Positions 12,177 through 18,146 of a DNA stretch of 18,146 nucleotides are shown here, piece after piece. This DNA comes from Clostridia bacterium (lineage in GTDB: Bacteria; Bacillota; Clostridia; Oscillospirales; Acutalibacteraceae): NCBI GenBank assembly GCA_900770165.1, contig CAAGJJ010000142.1, positions 1-18,146 of the forward strand, given 5' to 3'. A model generated the notes under the pieces. The model made no database searches and had not been told where the DNA came from. It saw only the letters and a list, made by a program, of their open reading frames with translations. The translations under genes were made by a program, and so were the position numbers. Numbering within the stretch: the stretch's first letter is position 1; each line of letters starts with the position of its first letter.

Positions 12177-12508
12177 CAGATAACAGCTCCTTTAGGATGT
12201 TTGTAATACATTTTTTTATCCAAAGGCTTTACATCTTCCAGTACCCACGCATAAGGATTAGGATATCTTTTCTTAAGGTCATTATATGATATATCAACAC
12301 AGTGATTTTCTCTTTCTTCTGACCAATCTGAACAGCTTATAGGGTATGTAGCAGCTATTTTACATGTACCAACTACTTTAGAAGTTCCACTCTCTAATAG
12401 GTAAATCATTTCGCCCTGTTTCTTTGTATCACTTCCACGAACTTCTATTGTCTTTTGACCTTTTAAAATAAGGTCTAACCATTTATGTTTAATAATTAAT
12501 CCGTCCAT
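12128..12508 (-). CDS. ASCH-domain protein (126 aa)
   Basis: TAAGGAG is directly before the ATG at 12508. The N-terminus LIIKHKWLDLILKGQKTIEVR (4-24) is the diagnostic first helix and GxKTIExR motif of ASCH domains. It is followed by the strand GEMIYLLESGTSKVVGTCKI (32-51) and the closing strand GAVIWVKNV. ASCH domains have a PUA-like barrel and are thought to bind RNA; some hydrolyse modified nucleosides such as N4-acetylcytidine. The catalytic status here is open. The domain should end at about WVKNV. The remaining residues (STNVEPCQFIL) are encoded by structured repeat B, so the tail is probably a by-product of repeat insertion. An RNA-related role would fit with rtcB in the same operon. 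Confidence 0.8.
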   Translation of the reverse strand: MDGLIIKHKWLDLILKGQKTIEVRGSDTKKQGEMIYLLESGTSKVVGTCKIAATYPISCSDWSEERENHCVDISYNDLKKRYPNPYAWVLEDVKPLDKKMYYKHPKGAVIWVKNVSTNVEPCQFIL

Positions 12509-12520
12509 ATTTTCTCCTTA

Positions 12521-12889
12521 TTAGTCATTATATGTAGGAAAATTAGCCCAAGCGATAACTTTTTCTCCATAATCACCATCAAAATATAATGGTCTACCTT
12601 CTACAAACCATTCGCCGTTATGATAATAGCCTGTTTTTACCTTTGTATCTTCAAAAAAATCTCCATTAGCAGTCTCTTCGCAAAAATATATAGCTACTAT
12701 TCTGTCGGCAGTATTATTGGGTAACTTGTCTTTTGTTAAATTCCATTTGAATCCTTCATTAAATCCATCTTTATATCCCTGCTCATAAACTCTTTTACAA
12801 GTCTCTTTTATATTTTTGCCTATAATATCTCTGTCTGTTAATGCATTTGTTACTGCATTATTTATTATATCTTCAGTACTTTTCTTCAT
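12521..12889 (-). CDS. DUF551-like protein (122 aa)
   Basis: AAGGAGAGA precedes the ATG at 12889. The N-terminal 47 residues are helical, with a Gly-aromatic repeat (EQGYKDGFNEGF) like that in 6090-6941. From residue 48 the pattern KWNLTKDKLPNNTADRIVAI ... GYYHNGEWFVEG ... EKVIAWANFP (111-118) follows the layout of DUF551, a short phage domain. In that domain a Trp-x-x-x-x-x-x-LP start, a YY...W centre and a final V-x-x-W-x-x-x-P are typical. Function is unknown for the whole family. The gene ends 12 nt before the ASCH gene and is co-transcribed with it. Confidence 0.65.
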   Translation of the reverse strand: MKKSTEDIINNAVTNALTDRDIIGKNIKETCKRVYEQGYKDGFNEGFKWNLTKDKLPNNTADRIVAIYFCEETANGDFFEDTKVKTGYYHNGEWFVEGRPLYFDGDYGEKVIAWANFPTYND

Positions 12890-12971
12890 AAAAATCTCTC
12901 CTTAATTTCTTTATTGTTCATTAGGTATTGCCTTTCTACATCAATGTTATGTAATAACTGTTCTTATATCT

Positions 12972-13235
12972 TTAATCATACTTTCTTGCATATTTTAAGA
13001 TATTTTTAAAATGTCCTGAGTATCCTTTACTTACAGGCGAATGATAGCTAAAATCTATTATTCCTGCTTTTTTATCCTTATAATGCTTATATCTATGATG
13101 CCTATAGGAATACTCTTCAATATCTTCAAGGTAGTTTTGATATTCTTCAGGAGTGAAATCTAATAAGAAGAACTCATCCAATATACAGACCTTATTTATC
13201 TTTTTTCTTGATTTCTTATACTGTCTTTTATTCAT
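12972..13235 (-). CDS. Unknown basic protein (87 aa)
   Basis: GCGGAGATTTAAGTT precedes the ATG at 13235; its ribosome binding site overlaps the end of the upstream gene, so the two are coupled. The N-terminus is very basic (MNKRQYKKSRKKINK). The centre is acidic and aromatic (DEFFLLDFTPEEYQNYLEDIEEYSY). The C-terminal half is rich in His, Tyr and Lys (YRHHRYKHYKDKKAG). The charge pattern suggests nucleic-acid or protein binding, but nothing more specific can be read. There is no membrane segment. Confidence 0.7.
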   Translation of the reverse strand: MNKRQYKKSRKKINKVCILDEFFLLDFTPEEYQNYLEDIEEYSYRHHRYKHYKDKKAGIIDFSYHSPVSKGYSGHFKNILKYARKYD

Positions 13236-13238
13236 AAC

Positions 13239-13511
13239 TTAAATCTCCGCTTCAATTACAGCATCTATCATTTCATCCGGTATCTTTGTTATAATCTGTC
13301 CGCACTTAGGACATACATAATACATAGGCTTTATTATAAGTCTGTCAGCTTCTTTTACTTTTCTTTTAAATAATAAGTAGTTCTTTTCTGTATCTTCTGT
13401 ATAATCAACAATCAAAGTGTTAAAATCGGATACATCTAAATATGAATAATCTAAAATTCCTCTCATATTAGGCTTATATACCATTTCTACATTACAAAAT
13501 TGACATTTCAT
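13239..13511 (-). CDS. Zinc-ribbon protein (90 aa)
   Basis: I chose the ATG at 13511 (MKCQFC...) because GGAG lies 8 nt upstream. A longer frame from 13541 overlaps the rtcB stop (TAATG) and is a less likely start. One CxxC knuckle is at C3/C6 and the other at C67/C70 (VCPKCGQI), so the two ends of the chain come together around one zinc ion. The 60-residue insert between them carries strands and a basic helix (YLLFKRKVKEADRLIIKP). The role is not known. The close position after rtcB suggests the two are made together. Confidence 0.75.
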   Translation of the reverse strand: MKCQFCNVEMVYKPNMRGILDYSYLDVSDFNTLIVDYTEDTEKNYLLFKRKVKEADRLIIKPMYYVCPKCGQIITKIPDEMIDAVIEAEI

Positions 13512-13540
13512 AATAATTTCTCCTGTTAAATAATATTGCA

Positions 13541-15190
13541 TTACTCTCCCCCCTTAAAATTGTAGACAGGTTTAATGATATCAATAATTTCTACAGTATC
13601 TTTAATGTTTTCCATAATTTCTTCAATAGGCTTATATACAAAAGGGCTTTCATCAATTGTGCCTTTATTAACCGAAGTTGTATAAATACCTTTCATGCTT
13701 TCCTGATATTCAGTCATAGATATAGTATCTTTAGCTTTACTACGAGATAAGATACGACCTGCTCCATGTGGGGCTGAATAATTCCAATCTGCATTACCTT
13801 TCCCTACGCAGATTAAAGAACCATCACGCATATTCATAGGAATAATAACTTTCTCACCTGCTTGTGCAGATATTGAGCCTTTACGCAAAATCATATTATC
13901 AACATCAATATAATTATGAATAGTATCAAAGCTTTCTACTGGTGTTAATTTTGCATATTTTAAAATCTGCTTTGCAATAGTCTCTCGATTAATTTTTGCA
14001 TGTTCCTGAGCAAGCTTCATATCATGTAAATAATCCTGCATTGCCTGACCTTCTAAATATGCAAGTTCAAAAGGAACAGCAACATGTGTTGTTTTATAAT
14101 CATTACGCAATTTTGCAAGTGCCTTACTGATTTCCTTCTGCTTACTTGCTTTTGTATACTCATCTATAAGTTCTTTTGACAACTCCTGTATAGTCTTACC
14201 GTTATGTTCCTTTAACTTAAGGTTCTCATAAGCTAAATTCTGGTAATAATCACATACCTCGATACCAAGATGTCTTGAACCTGTATGAATTACAAGCCAA
14301 TAATCACCGTTTTTATCTGTATCTATTTCAATAAAATGATTGCCGCCGCCAAGAGTACCTAACGACTTAAAGGCTTTATCTACATTAACTGGGGCTAAAA
14401 TATCTGCTGCTCTTGAAGATGCTATGGCTTCATCATGTATTTCAAAGCCTGCTGGTATATACTTACGAATAATACTATCCAGATTAGGTAAGTCTAAATG
14501 TTTATCAGCAAGTTTAACTGCTCTCATACCACAATTATGAACAACTACACTACCTTCTATCAAGAAAGTATGTGTATCTTCAACAGTTAAACAGTAAACA
14601 TCTTCTCTCCTGTCAGTGTTTTCAACGGATTCTACAATAATTATATGGTCTTCTGATACAAGTTTCATATTACCTGTAAGGTCTTTTGCTTCAACCCACT
14701 GTTCATCTCTGTCTGAGGTTTCAACTAAAAACTTATGGTCAGGTGTACATAATACTTCATATCTCTGCTTATTAAATGTTGATACAGTGTTATATACTAC
14801 CTTAATAAGCTCTGCATTTTCTCTTGTTTTCTTGGCTATTGCCTTACTTGTTACAAATTGTTTAGTTTCTGTATCATATGAATCTACAGGGAATACATCT
14901 TTATTTATAAGTTCTTTAATTTTTATCCAACCAAAACTTGTCCAAACTTTAGTGTCTCCCTGAAAGCATCCTATATCTACTCCAACTAAGTTAGGAACTA
15001 CTTTATCTGTAATAGTCATTGTAGTACCAATTACACATCCCTTACCTGCATGAGTGTCCGGCATAATTCGAATCTGACTACCTGAAACAAATTCCTGATT
15101 AAGTAAGTTGGTCAACTGACTTATAGTTTCACTATCAATATTATCTGTAAATACTTTACAATTGTTGTGTTTTCCTTTTAACTCTATCAT
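13541..15190 (-). CDS. rtcB: RtcB RNA ligase with an in-frame mini-intein (549 aa precursor, 404 aa ligase)
   Basis: RtcB joins RNA 2',3'-cyclic-phosphate or 3'-phosphate ends to 5'-OH ends using GTP and Mn2+. The extein holds the full set of motifs: DTHAGKGCVIG (45-55), VGVDIG|CGM (69-222 across the intein), GGGNHFIEI (281-289), HTGSRHLG (302-309), HNYID and NYSAPHGAGR with the histidine expected to be guanylylated (H475). The 404 ligase residues compare with 408 in E. coli. The intein separates G74 from C220, the metal-binding cysteine, so no active ligase exists before splicing. In phages such ligases can repair tRNAs cut by host defence nucleases, an inference here. The gene has its own strong promoter, and AGGAGGG lies just before the ATG at 15190. 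Confidence 0.97.
   Translation of the reverse strand: MIELKGKHNNCKVFTDNIDSETISQLTNLLNQEFVSGSQIRIMPDTHAGKGCVIGTTMTITDKVVPNLVGVDIGCFQGDTKVWTSFGWIKIKELINKDVFPVDSYDTETKQFVTSKAIAKKTRENAELIKVVYNTVSTFNKQRYEVLCTPDHKFLVETSDRDEQWVEAKDLTGNMKLVSEDHIIIVESVENTDRREDVYCLTVEDTHTFLIEGSVVVHNCGMRAVKLADKHLDLPNLDSIIRKYIPAGFEIHDEAIASSRAADILAPVNVDKAFKSLGTLGGGNHFIEIDTDKNGDYWLVIHTGSRHLGIEVCDYYQNLAYENLKLKEHNGKTIQELSKELIDEYTKASKQKEISKALAKLRNDYKTTHVAVPFELAYLEGQAMQDYLHDMKLAQEHAKINRETIAKQILKYAKLTPVESFDTIHNYIDVDNMILRKGSISAQAGEKVIIPMNMRDGSLICVGKGNADWNYSAPHGAGRILSRSKAKDTISMTEYQESMKGIYTTSVNKGTIDESPFVYKPIEEIMENIKDTVEIIDIIKPVYNFKGGE
14534..14968 (-). other. Mini-intein inside RtcB (145 aa, no homing endonuclease)
   Basis: It spans precursor residues 75-219. 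The first residue is Cys (CFQGDTKVWTSFGW, splicing block A). Block B is YEVLCTPDHKFLV with the TxxH motif, block F is DVYCLTVEDTHTFLIEGS, and the intein ends VVVHN followed by the +1 Cys of the extein (block G). All catalytic splicing residues are present, so it should splice. At 145 residues it lacks any LAGLIDADG or HNH endonuclease, so it cannot home by itself. Archaeal RtcB inteins are known, including in Pyrococcus, and the insertion before the active-site cysteine matches where I recall them. Confidence 0.95.
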
Positions 15191-15227
15191 AAGCCCTCCT
15201 ACTTAATAACTCTTTGTTTATAACTAT

Positions 15228-15256
15228 AGTATATACCCTTAAAGGATATTTGTCAA
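15228..15256 (-). promoter_or_regulatory. Near-consensus sigma-A promoter for rtcB
   Basis: TTGACA (15251-15256), a 17-nt spacer and TATACT (15228-15233) on the minus strand differ from consensus at one base. The -10 is 37 nt upstream of the rtcB ATG. It lies just past the stop of the lipoprotein gene, so rtcB and its followers can be expressed independently of the genes to the right. Confidence 0.85.
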
Positions 15257-15260
15257 TGTT

Positions 15261-15542
15261 TTAATTGATATCTGCAATGCTTTCCACAAAACAGTTATAA
15301 TAGATATATCTCTTGCCGTTTAAGTCGAATTTGACATAACCGCCATCGTTTGTATCAATATCAATTTTGCCTGAATATGTAGCTAAAATTTTACCATCTG
15401 CTGTATAGACATTAATAGTTCTGTTTAATCCACCGGCTATATCACTCTTGAAATCAACTTTCATACGGTCATATGAGGAACATCCTGCCATTCCTAATGC
15501 CATACATGTAACTAAAGCAATTGCTGCAATCTTTCTCTTCAT
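15261..15542 (-). CDS. Small lipoprotein (93 aa)
   Basis: AGGGGAG precedes the ATG at 15542. The N-terminus is a classic lipoprotein signal: MKRKIAAIALVTCMALGMAG followed by Cys21, the lipobox being GMAGC. After cleavage and lipid attachment the 70-residue mature part would sit on the outer face of the membrane. It is rich in beta-strand residues (RTINVYTADGKILATYSGKI, then GGYVKFDLNGKRYIYYN), suggesting one small beta domain. Phages and mobile elements of clostridia often carry such lipoproteins; surface exclusion is a possible role but is not shown. The gene ends 4 nt before the rtcB -35 box. Confidence 0.85.
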   Translation of the reverse strand: MKRKIAAIALVTCMALGMAGCSSYDRMKVDFKSDIAGGLNRTINVYTADGKILATYSGKIDIDTNDGGYVKFDLNGKRYIYYNCFVESIADIN

Positions 15543-15554
15543 AACTGTACTCCC

Positions 15555-15740
15555 CTAAAAATTTAATACCCAAACGCCATAAGAAACTCTTCTTATCTTA
15601 TTTTCTCTTTTTAGCTTCTGTTGAGCAGCTCTTAACTGGTGGTACATTTCACTATCAGTTGTTACCTTGAAATACTTTCTCATTTCCTCATTGCTATGAG
15701 GCTTTCCATCTCTATAGAAAAATAATAAGTCAGTCTTCAT
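15555..15740 (-). CDS. Winged-helix-like small protein (61 aa)
   Basis: I chose the ATG at 15740 (MKTDLLFFYRDG...) because GGAAGGG lies 8 nt upstream; the longer frame from 15761 has no comparable site. The order is a short helix-strand, then PHSNEEMRKYFKVTTDSEMY, a helix (HQLRAAQQKLKRENK), and the strand pair KIRRVSYGVWVLNF. This reads as a compact winged helix-turn-helix with the recognition helix around residues 30-45 and a beta wing at the end. It could be a DNA-binding regulator; its targets are unknown. It lies 12 nt upstream of the lipoprotein gene in the same operon. Confidence 0.6.
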   Translation of the reverse strand: MKTDLLFFYRDGKPHSNEEMRKYFKVTTDSEMYHQLRAAQQKLKRENKIRRVSYGVWVLNF

Positions 15741-15777
15741 ACTCTTTTCCCTTCCATTCATAGATATAGATAAGCAG

Positions 15778-16185
15778 TTAATAATTATCTCCAGATATGT
15801 ACTTAACTACTGTTTCTCCATCCTTTATAACCAGTGTATTATTAATTACTTCAAAACTGAAATTTTTATCTTCTGAAGTAAAGTAGCCTTTATTATTTTT
15901 AGTATTTCTGTCAAACTGAACCAAAATGTTTTCAGCATTACTATAATTATCATTAATAGCTTCTTTAATATTATCTGCCCCCTGTTTTTTACTATATATA
16001 TTAACAGTAACCATATATACAAATGCAATTACACATAATATAACGGTAATTACTTCTAAACTAATATTTTCTGTATCATATACCATATTCCTTATACAAA
16101 TACCAAATAATATAATTACAACCAATGCCAAAGCAATAAGTATTGCTATAAAAAATATACTATCTACTGCTCTTGTTCCAAACAT
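15778..16185 (-). CDS. Two-helix membrane protein with shared C-terminal domain (135 aa)
   Basis: Two transmembrane helices (about residues 9-32 and 44-65) are followed by a soluble domain. That domain starts with a helix (NIKEAINDNYSNAENIL) and continues with beta strands (KGYFTSEDKNFSFEVINNTLVIKDGETVVKYI). It parallels the C-termini of 17036-17455 and 17466-17873: the helix 'IK..I...Y..AE.I', then 'G.F......FE...N.L.I......V.YI'. This copy has a longer first inter-helix segment and lacks the TEVETVTE linker of the other two. AGAGGGAAA precedes the ATG at 16185. Function is unknown; the domain is probably a small protein- or ligand-binding unit held at the membrane. Confidence 0.75.
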   Translation of the reverse strand: MFGTRAVDSIFFIAILIALALVVIILFGICIRNMVYDTENISLEVITVILCVIAFVYMVTVNIYSKKQGADNIKEAINDNYSNAENILVQFDRNTKNNKGYFTSEDKNFSFEVINNTLVIKDGETVVKYISGDNY

Positions 16186-16202
16186 AAATTTTTCCCTCTT
16201 TC

Positions 16203-16742
16203 TTAATTTCTCTCATAATTGTATGTATCTCTATTAACTGTCTTTTCTTCCTGAGCTTTCTGAAGCCACTTAATTGTTTCTTTTTTATCTTCCCAGACTT
16301 CTGTATATTCCTGTGTTCCATAACTTATTGTTGCCATAGATTCACTTGCTATAGTGTTTATAAAATCTGCTAATTCTTCATCTGATAAGCTGCGGATTTT
16401 ATCTGCATTAGTCTTAAGTCTGTTTGCTTTTAAATTTTTAAATAAAAACAGTTCATACAGTCTGTTTATCTCTTCACAGGCTTCCATGCCACTGCATATA
16501 TCCATAGGCATCTGTTCCTTTACTAAATTAACAAACTCTTCTACAGCGTCTTTTTTTGCCTTTATAAGGTCTTTTTTGTGCTGTTCGGATACTTTTATAT
16601 TGGCAGCCCTGACAAGACTTGCTGTCATTTCCTTTTCTGCTATTTCAGACTTTAAATTGTTTTCAAGCAGCTTATACAGGTCTATTAATTCATCCTTTTT
16701 TAAGCCTTTTAAATAGTTTTCTGAATATGTAGTAAACTTCAT
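16203..16742 (-). CDS. Unknown helical, coiled-coil-rich protein (179 aa)
   Basis: The ATG at 16742 follows GGAAAGGAAATAAATAT, which overlaps the stop of the upstream gene, so translation is coupled. The chain is almost entirely helical and charged: LKGLKKDELIDLYKLLENN (12-30), SEQHKKDLIKAKKDAVEEF (52-70) and LSDEELADFINTIASE. A coiled coil is likely over residues 10-90. There is one cysteine (DICSGMEACEEINRLYE region has two), no membrane helix and no signal peptide. I cannot name a family. It sits among membrane proteins and may be their cytoplasmic partner. Confidence 0.7.
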   Translation of the reverse strand: MKFTTYSENYLKGLKKDELIDLYKLLENNLKSEIAEKEMTASLVRAANIKVSEQHKKDLIKAKKDAVEEFVNLVKEQMPMDICSGMEACEEINRLYELFLFKNLKANRLKTNADKIRSLSDEELADFINTIASESMATISYGTQEYTEVWEDKKETIKWLQKAQEEKTVNRDTYNYERN

Positions 16743-16746
16743 ATAT

Positions 16747-17025
16747 TTATTTCCTTTCCATTTCTTCAGTAGTTAGACATACCGAATTATAAAATTCTGC
16801 ATAATCAATTCTTTCTTTAATCACTTTAAAGCAGCCTGATACAGAAAAAACTAAACTGGAAACTAAAATTATCGTTAAGACTACATTGCTTAGTAAACAA
16901 CTTTGCTTTAGCAAAGATGTTGGTATCAGCTTGTCTTTTAAATTAATTACATTAATCACATATAAAGCAATTGTACTTCCCATGCAAATAAATGCACCTA
17001 ATAACATAATTCCTACTGTATTCAT
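16747..17025 (-). CDS. Small two-helix membrane protein (92 aa)
   Basis: AAAGGAGAAATT precedes the ATG at 17025. Two hydrophobic helices (about residues 5-27 and 46-67) flank a short polar loop (NLKDKLIPTSLLKQS). The C-terminal 25 residues are polar and charged (KVIKERIDYAEFYNSVCLTTEEMERK). There is no cleavable signal. It is unrelated in sequence to the three proteins with the shared C-terminal domain, although the two-helix arrangement is the same. Spacing to the neighbours is 4-10 nt, so it is part of one operon. Function is unknown. Confidence 0.7.
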   Translation of the reverse strand: MNTVGIMLLGAFICMGSTIALYVINVINLKDKLIPTSLLKQSCLLSNVVLTIILVSSLVFSVSGCFKVIKERIDYAEFYNSVCLTTEEMERK

Positions 17026-17035
17026 AATTTCTCCT

Positions 17036-17455
17036 TTAATTCAAATAGATGTATTTAACAAGCTTCTTATCTTGTTTTATAAACAGGACATTATCTTCCA
17101 CTTCAAAATTATAAGTTTCGTTATTGTAAATAAAAATGCCCTGCTGTAAATCATTTTCATCACTGATTATTTCAGCTTCAGGATAGTTTTGTATCAATGC
17201 AATTTTAATATTGCTATTCTTTGCTGAATCAGATATTTCTTCCTTTTCTGTTTCGGTAACGGTTTCTACTTCAGTATTAATTTCATTTGTATTAATTTCT
17301 TTTATAAAAATGGCACTCGTTATAAATAAAAGACCAAATAAAGTAATTACAACACCATCTGTACCAGATGAACCATCTGTATCAGAAAAAATTAATATAA
17401 TTCCTCCGATAACTACTGTAATACCTAACATAAACATAAATATTTCCATATACAC
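17036..17455 (-). CDS. Two-helix membrane protein with shared C-terminal domain (139 aa)
   Basis: GAAAGGAAAGTG precedes the ATG at 17455. Helix 1 (about 4-23) and helix 2 (about 35-52) are followed by an acidic linker with TEVETVTE and then a 55-residue domain: IKIALIQNYPEAEIISDEND, QQGIFIYNNETYNFEVEDNV, LFIKQDKKLVKYIYLN. The neighbour at 17466-17873 has the same linker and domain at about half identity, and 15778-16185 is a more distant copy. Tandem duplication is the simple explanation. The two helices place the domain on one side of the membrane; which side cannot be decided. Function is unknown. Confidence 0.75.
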   Translation of the reverse strand: MYMEIFMFMLGITVVIGGIILIFSDTDGSSGTDGVVITLFGLLFITSAIFIKEINTNEINTEVETVTETEKEEISDSAKNSNIKIALIQNYPEAEIISDENDLQQGIFIYNNETYNFEVEDNVLFIKQDKKLVKYIYLN

Positions 17456-17465
17456 ACTTTCCTTT

Positions 17466-17873
17466 CTAATTTACATATAAATAATCTATAACTTTATTAT
17501 CTTTGCTAATGAATAAGATGTTATCATCTAATTCATAACTATATTTTTCCTGTTCATATATAAAATAGCCTTTACCTAATTTTCCATCACTTATAATCTC
17601 AGCACCGTTATATTTATTTAAAATCACTACTTTAATAGAACTTGATTTTACTGATTGTGATTCCGTAACAGTTTCTACTTCAGTGCTGATTTCGATTGTA
17701 GGATTATTCTCATTTTTTGCTGATGGTGCGACTAACGCTCCAATCAACATACATCCCCATCCAACGAAAATAATAAAAGTTCCTGATTCTGAAAATTCGC
17801 TCCACAATACTATAAATCCTCCGATAACTTCTACAGCCCCTAATACCAATAAAATTATTGATAATATTTCCAT
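17466..17873 (-). CDS. Two-helix membrane protein with shared C-terminal domain, first gene of the operon (135 aa)
   Basis: AAAAAGGAGAAC precedes the ATG at 17873, and promoter module copy 3 is 36 nt upstream. Helix 1 (about 3-24) and helix 2 (about 31-50) lead into a linker with STEVETVTE. The domain follows: IKVVILNKYNGAEIISDGKL, then GKGYFIYEQEKYSYELDDNI and LFISKDNKVIDYLYVN. Linker and domain match 17036-17455, which starts 10 nt after this gene ends, and more distantly 15778-16185. I do not know the family. Acidic and beta-rich, the domain looks like a small binding module. Confidence 0.75.
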   Translation of the reverse strand: MEILSIILLVLGAVEVIGGFIVLWSEFSESGTFIIFVGWGCMLIGALVAPSAKNENNPTIEISTEVETVTESQSVKSSSIKVVILNKYNGAEIISDGKLGKGYFIYEQEKYSYELDDNILFISKDNKVIDYLYVN

Positions 17874-17908
17874 ACTATTTGTTCTCCTTTTTATTTATTT
17901 CTTTTATG

Positions 17909-17962
17909 TATATAGTTTATCAGCTTTATCATTTTCAAATATTATAAAAAGTCCTTTTTATA
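17909..17962 (-). promoter_or_regulatory. Promoter module, copy 3
   Basis: The perfect palindrome TATAAAAA-N4-TTTTTATA (17943-17962) is followed by 4 nt, TTGAAA (-35, 17933-17938), 18 nt and TATATA (-10, 17909-17914) on the minus strand. It is identical in geometry to copies 1 and 2 and starts the operon at 17873. Confidence 0.7.
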
Positions 17963-17998
17963 GTTTTTTGAAATAAAAAATAAATAATTTTTTAGATA

Positions 17999-18031
17999 CA
18001 AAAAAAGACACCTGCTAAAAAACAGGTGTCT
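17999..18031 (-). terminator. Intrinsic terminator of a unit entering from the right
   Basis: A perfect 9-bp stem AGACACCTG/CAGGTGTCT (18006-18014/18023-18031) is followed on the minus strand by seven Ts. The transcript it ends must begin to the right, partly or wholly outside the window. Confidence 0.85.
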
Positions 18032-18038
18032 GGTAAGA

Positions 18039-18087
18039 ATTGTATTAGACAGTGATACAATATGTTTTTAAGAATGTTTTAAGAATG
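18039..18087. repeat. Inverted repeat and 11-bp tandem repeat in the right-edge spacer
   Basis: ATTGTAT (18039-18045) and ATACAAT (18055-18061) form a 7-bp inverted repeat. TTTTAAGAATG occurs twice in tandem (18066-18076, 18077-18087). Both lie between the terminator and a possible plus-strand promoter. They could be operator sites or part of a short minus-strand RNA ending at the terminator. Confidence 0.5.
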
Positions 18088-18098
18088 CCGGAAATAAC

Positions 18099-18127
18099 TT
18101 GATGAAATAGCTTAATTATTATATACT
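18099..18127 (+). promoter_or_regulatory. Possible plus-strand promoter at the right edge
   Basis: TTGATG (18099-18104), a 17-nt spacer and TATACT (18122-18127) read on the plus strand. AAAGG and an ATG (18139) follow, but the ATG is only 11 nt past the -10, leaving almost no leader. If real, it would be the only plus-strand transcription in the window. Confidence 0.3.
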
Positions 18128-18146
18128 AAAGGCGGTATATGAAAAG

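Noticed and set aside
13239..13541. Longer start for the zinc-ribbon gene at 13541
   Set aside because: The ATG overlaps the rtcB stop and would add ten residues before the first CxxC. The internal ATG at 13511 has GGAG at ideal spacing.
15846..16028. Second minus-strand frame of 60 codons
   Set aside because: It overlaps the 15778-16185 gene in another frame, and no start signal is present.
1..18146. Stop-codon reassignment
   Set aside because: TAA, TAG (11656-11658) and TGA (for example 8528, 9195, 10505, 12128) all occur as plausible stops followed closely by new starts.
1..18146. tRNA or rRNA genes
   Set aside because: No cloverleaf with GTTCRA-type T arm and matching acceptor stem, and no rRNA-like conserved words, were found when reading both strands by eye; a covariance search could still find a divergent tRNA.

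Overview
The window looks like a non-structural accessory region of a large, AT-rich mobile genome of a low-GC Gram-positive host. A clostridial (Lachnospiraceae-type) bacteriophage or large phage-like plasmid is most likely. The basis is the A+T bias, strong AGGAGG-type ribosome binding sites, densely packed small genes that all read on the minus strand, and phage-associated families (YopX, ASCH, DUF4406-like, DUF551-like, PD-(D/E)XK nuclease, RtcB). No capsid, tail, replication or integrase gene is visible, so phage versus plasmid is an inference. The standard code fits: TAA, TAG and TGA all act as stops.

Layout, given right to left because that is the direction of transcription. The far right edge (18006-18146) holds a strong minus-strand terminator and palindromic or tandem-repeat DNA. 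From 17962 a promoter module drives small membrane and helical proteins: three paralogous two-helix proteins sharing a C-terminal domain, a two-helix protein, a coiled-coil protein, a winged-helix-like protein and a lipoprotein. At 15256-15228 a near-consensus promoter precedes rtcB, an RNA ligase gene interrupted by a 145-residue mini-intein exactly at the metal-binding active-site cysteine. Downstream are a zinc-ribbon protein, a DUF551-like protein, an ASCH-domain protein and several unknowns, ending at a terminator near 9530. Two short units follow (9486 to 8222, and 8183 onward). Both start from near-identical promoter modules and begin with paralogous 78-residue membrane proteins. They continue into a KOW/YopX-like protein and a coiled-coil protein that ends at a terminator at 5300-5331. 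Next come a chimeric radical-SAM/membrane ORF, a YopX protein, a PD-(D/E)XK nuclease and a small membrane protein.

The left 3.4 kb is mobile-element territory. An intact tnpB-only IS200/IS605-type element (about 1832-3316) has landed inside a 49-codon gene, whose two halves rejoin in frame if the element is removed. A second, unrelated tnpB survives only as its C-terminal 115 codons plus an intact right end (514-995). A partial unknown gene runs off the left edge.

The most unusual signal is a family of three structured repeats (1054-1172, 1554-1676 on the opposite strand, 12081-12176). Their long stems are conserved in pairing but differ in sequence, which is compensatory change. Two copies abut or overlap the 3' ends of genes, and the third is nested inside another copy of itself. 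The second notable signal is a repeated promoter module (TATAAAAA-N4-TTTTTATA palindrome, 4 nt, -35, 18 nt, TATATA) used three times with the same geometry, which suggests a shared regulator.
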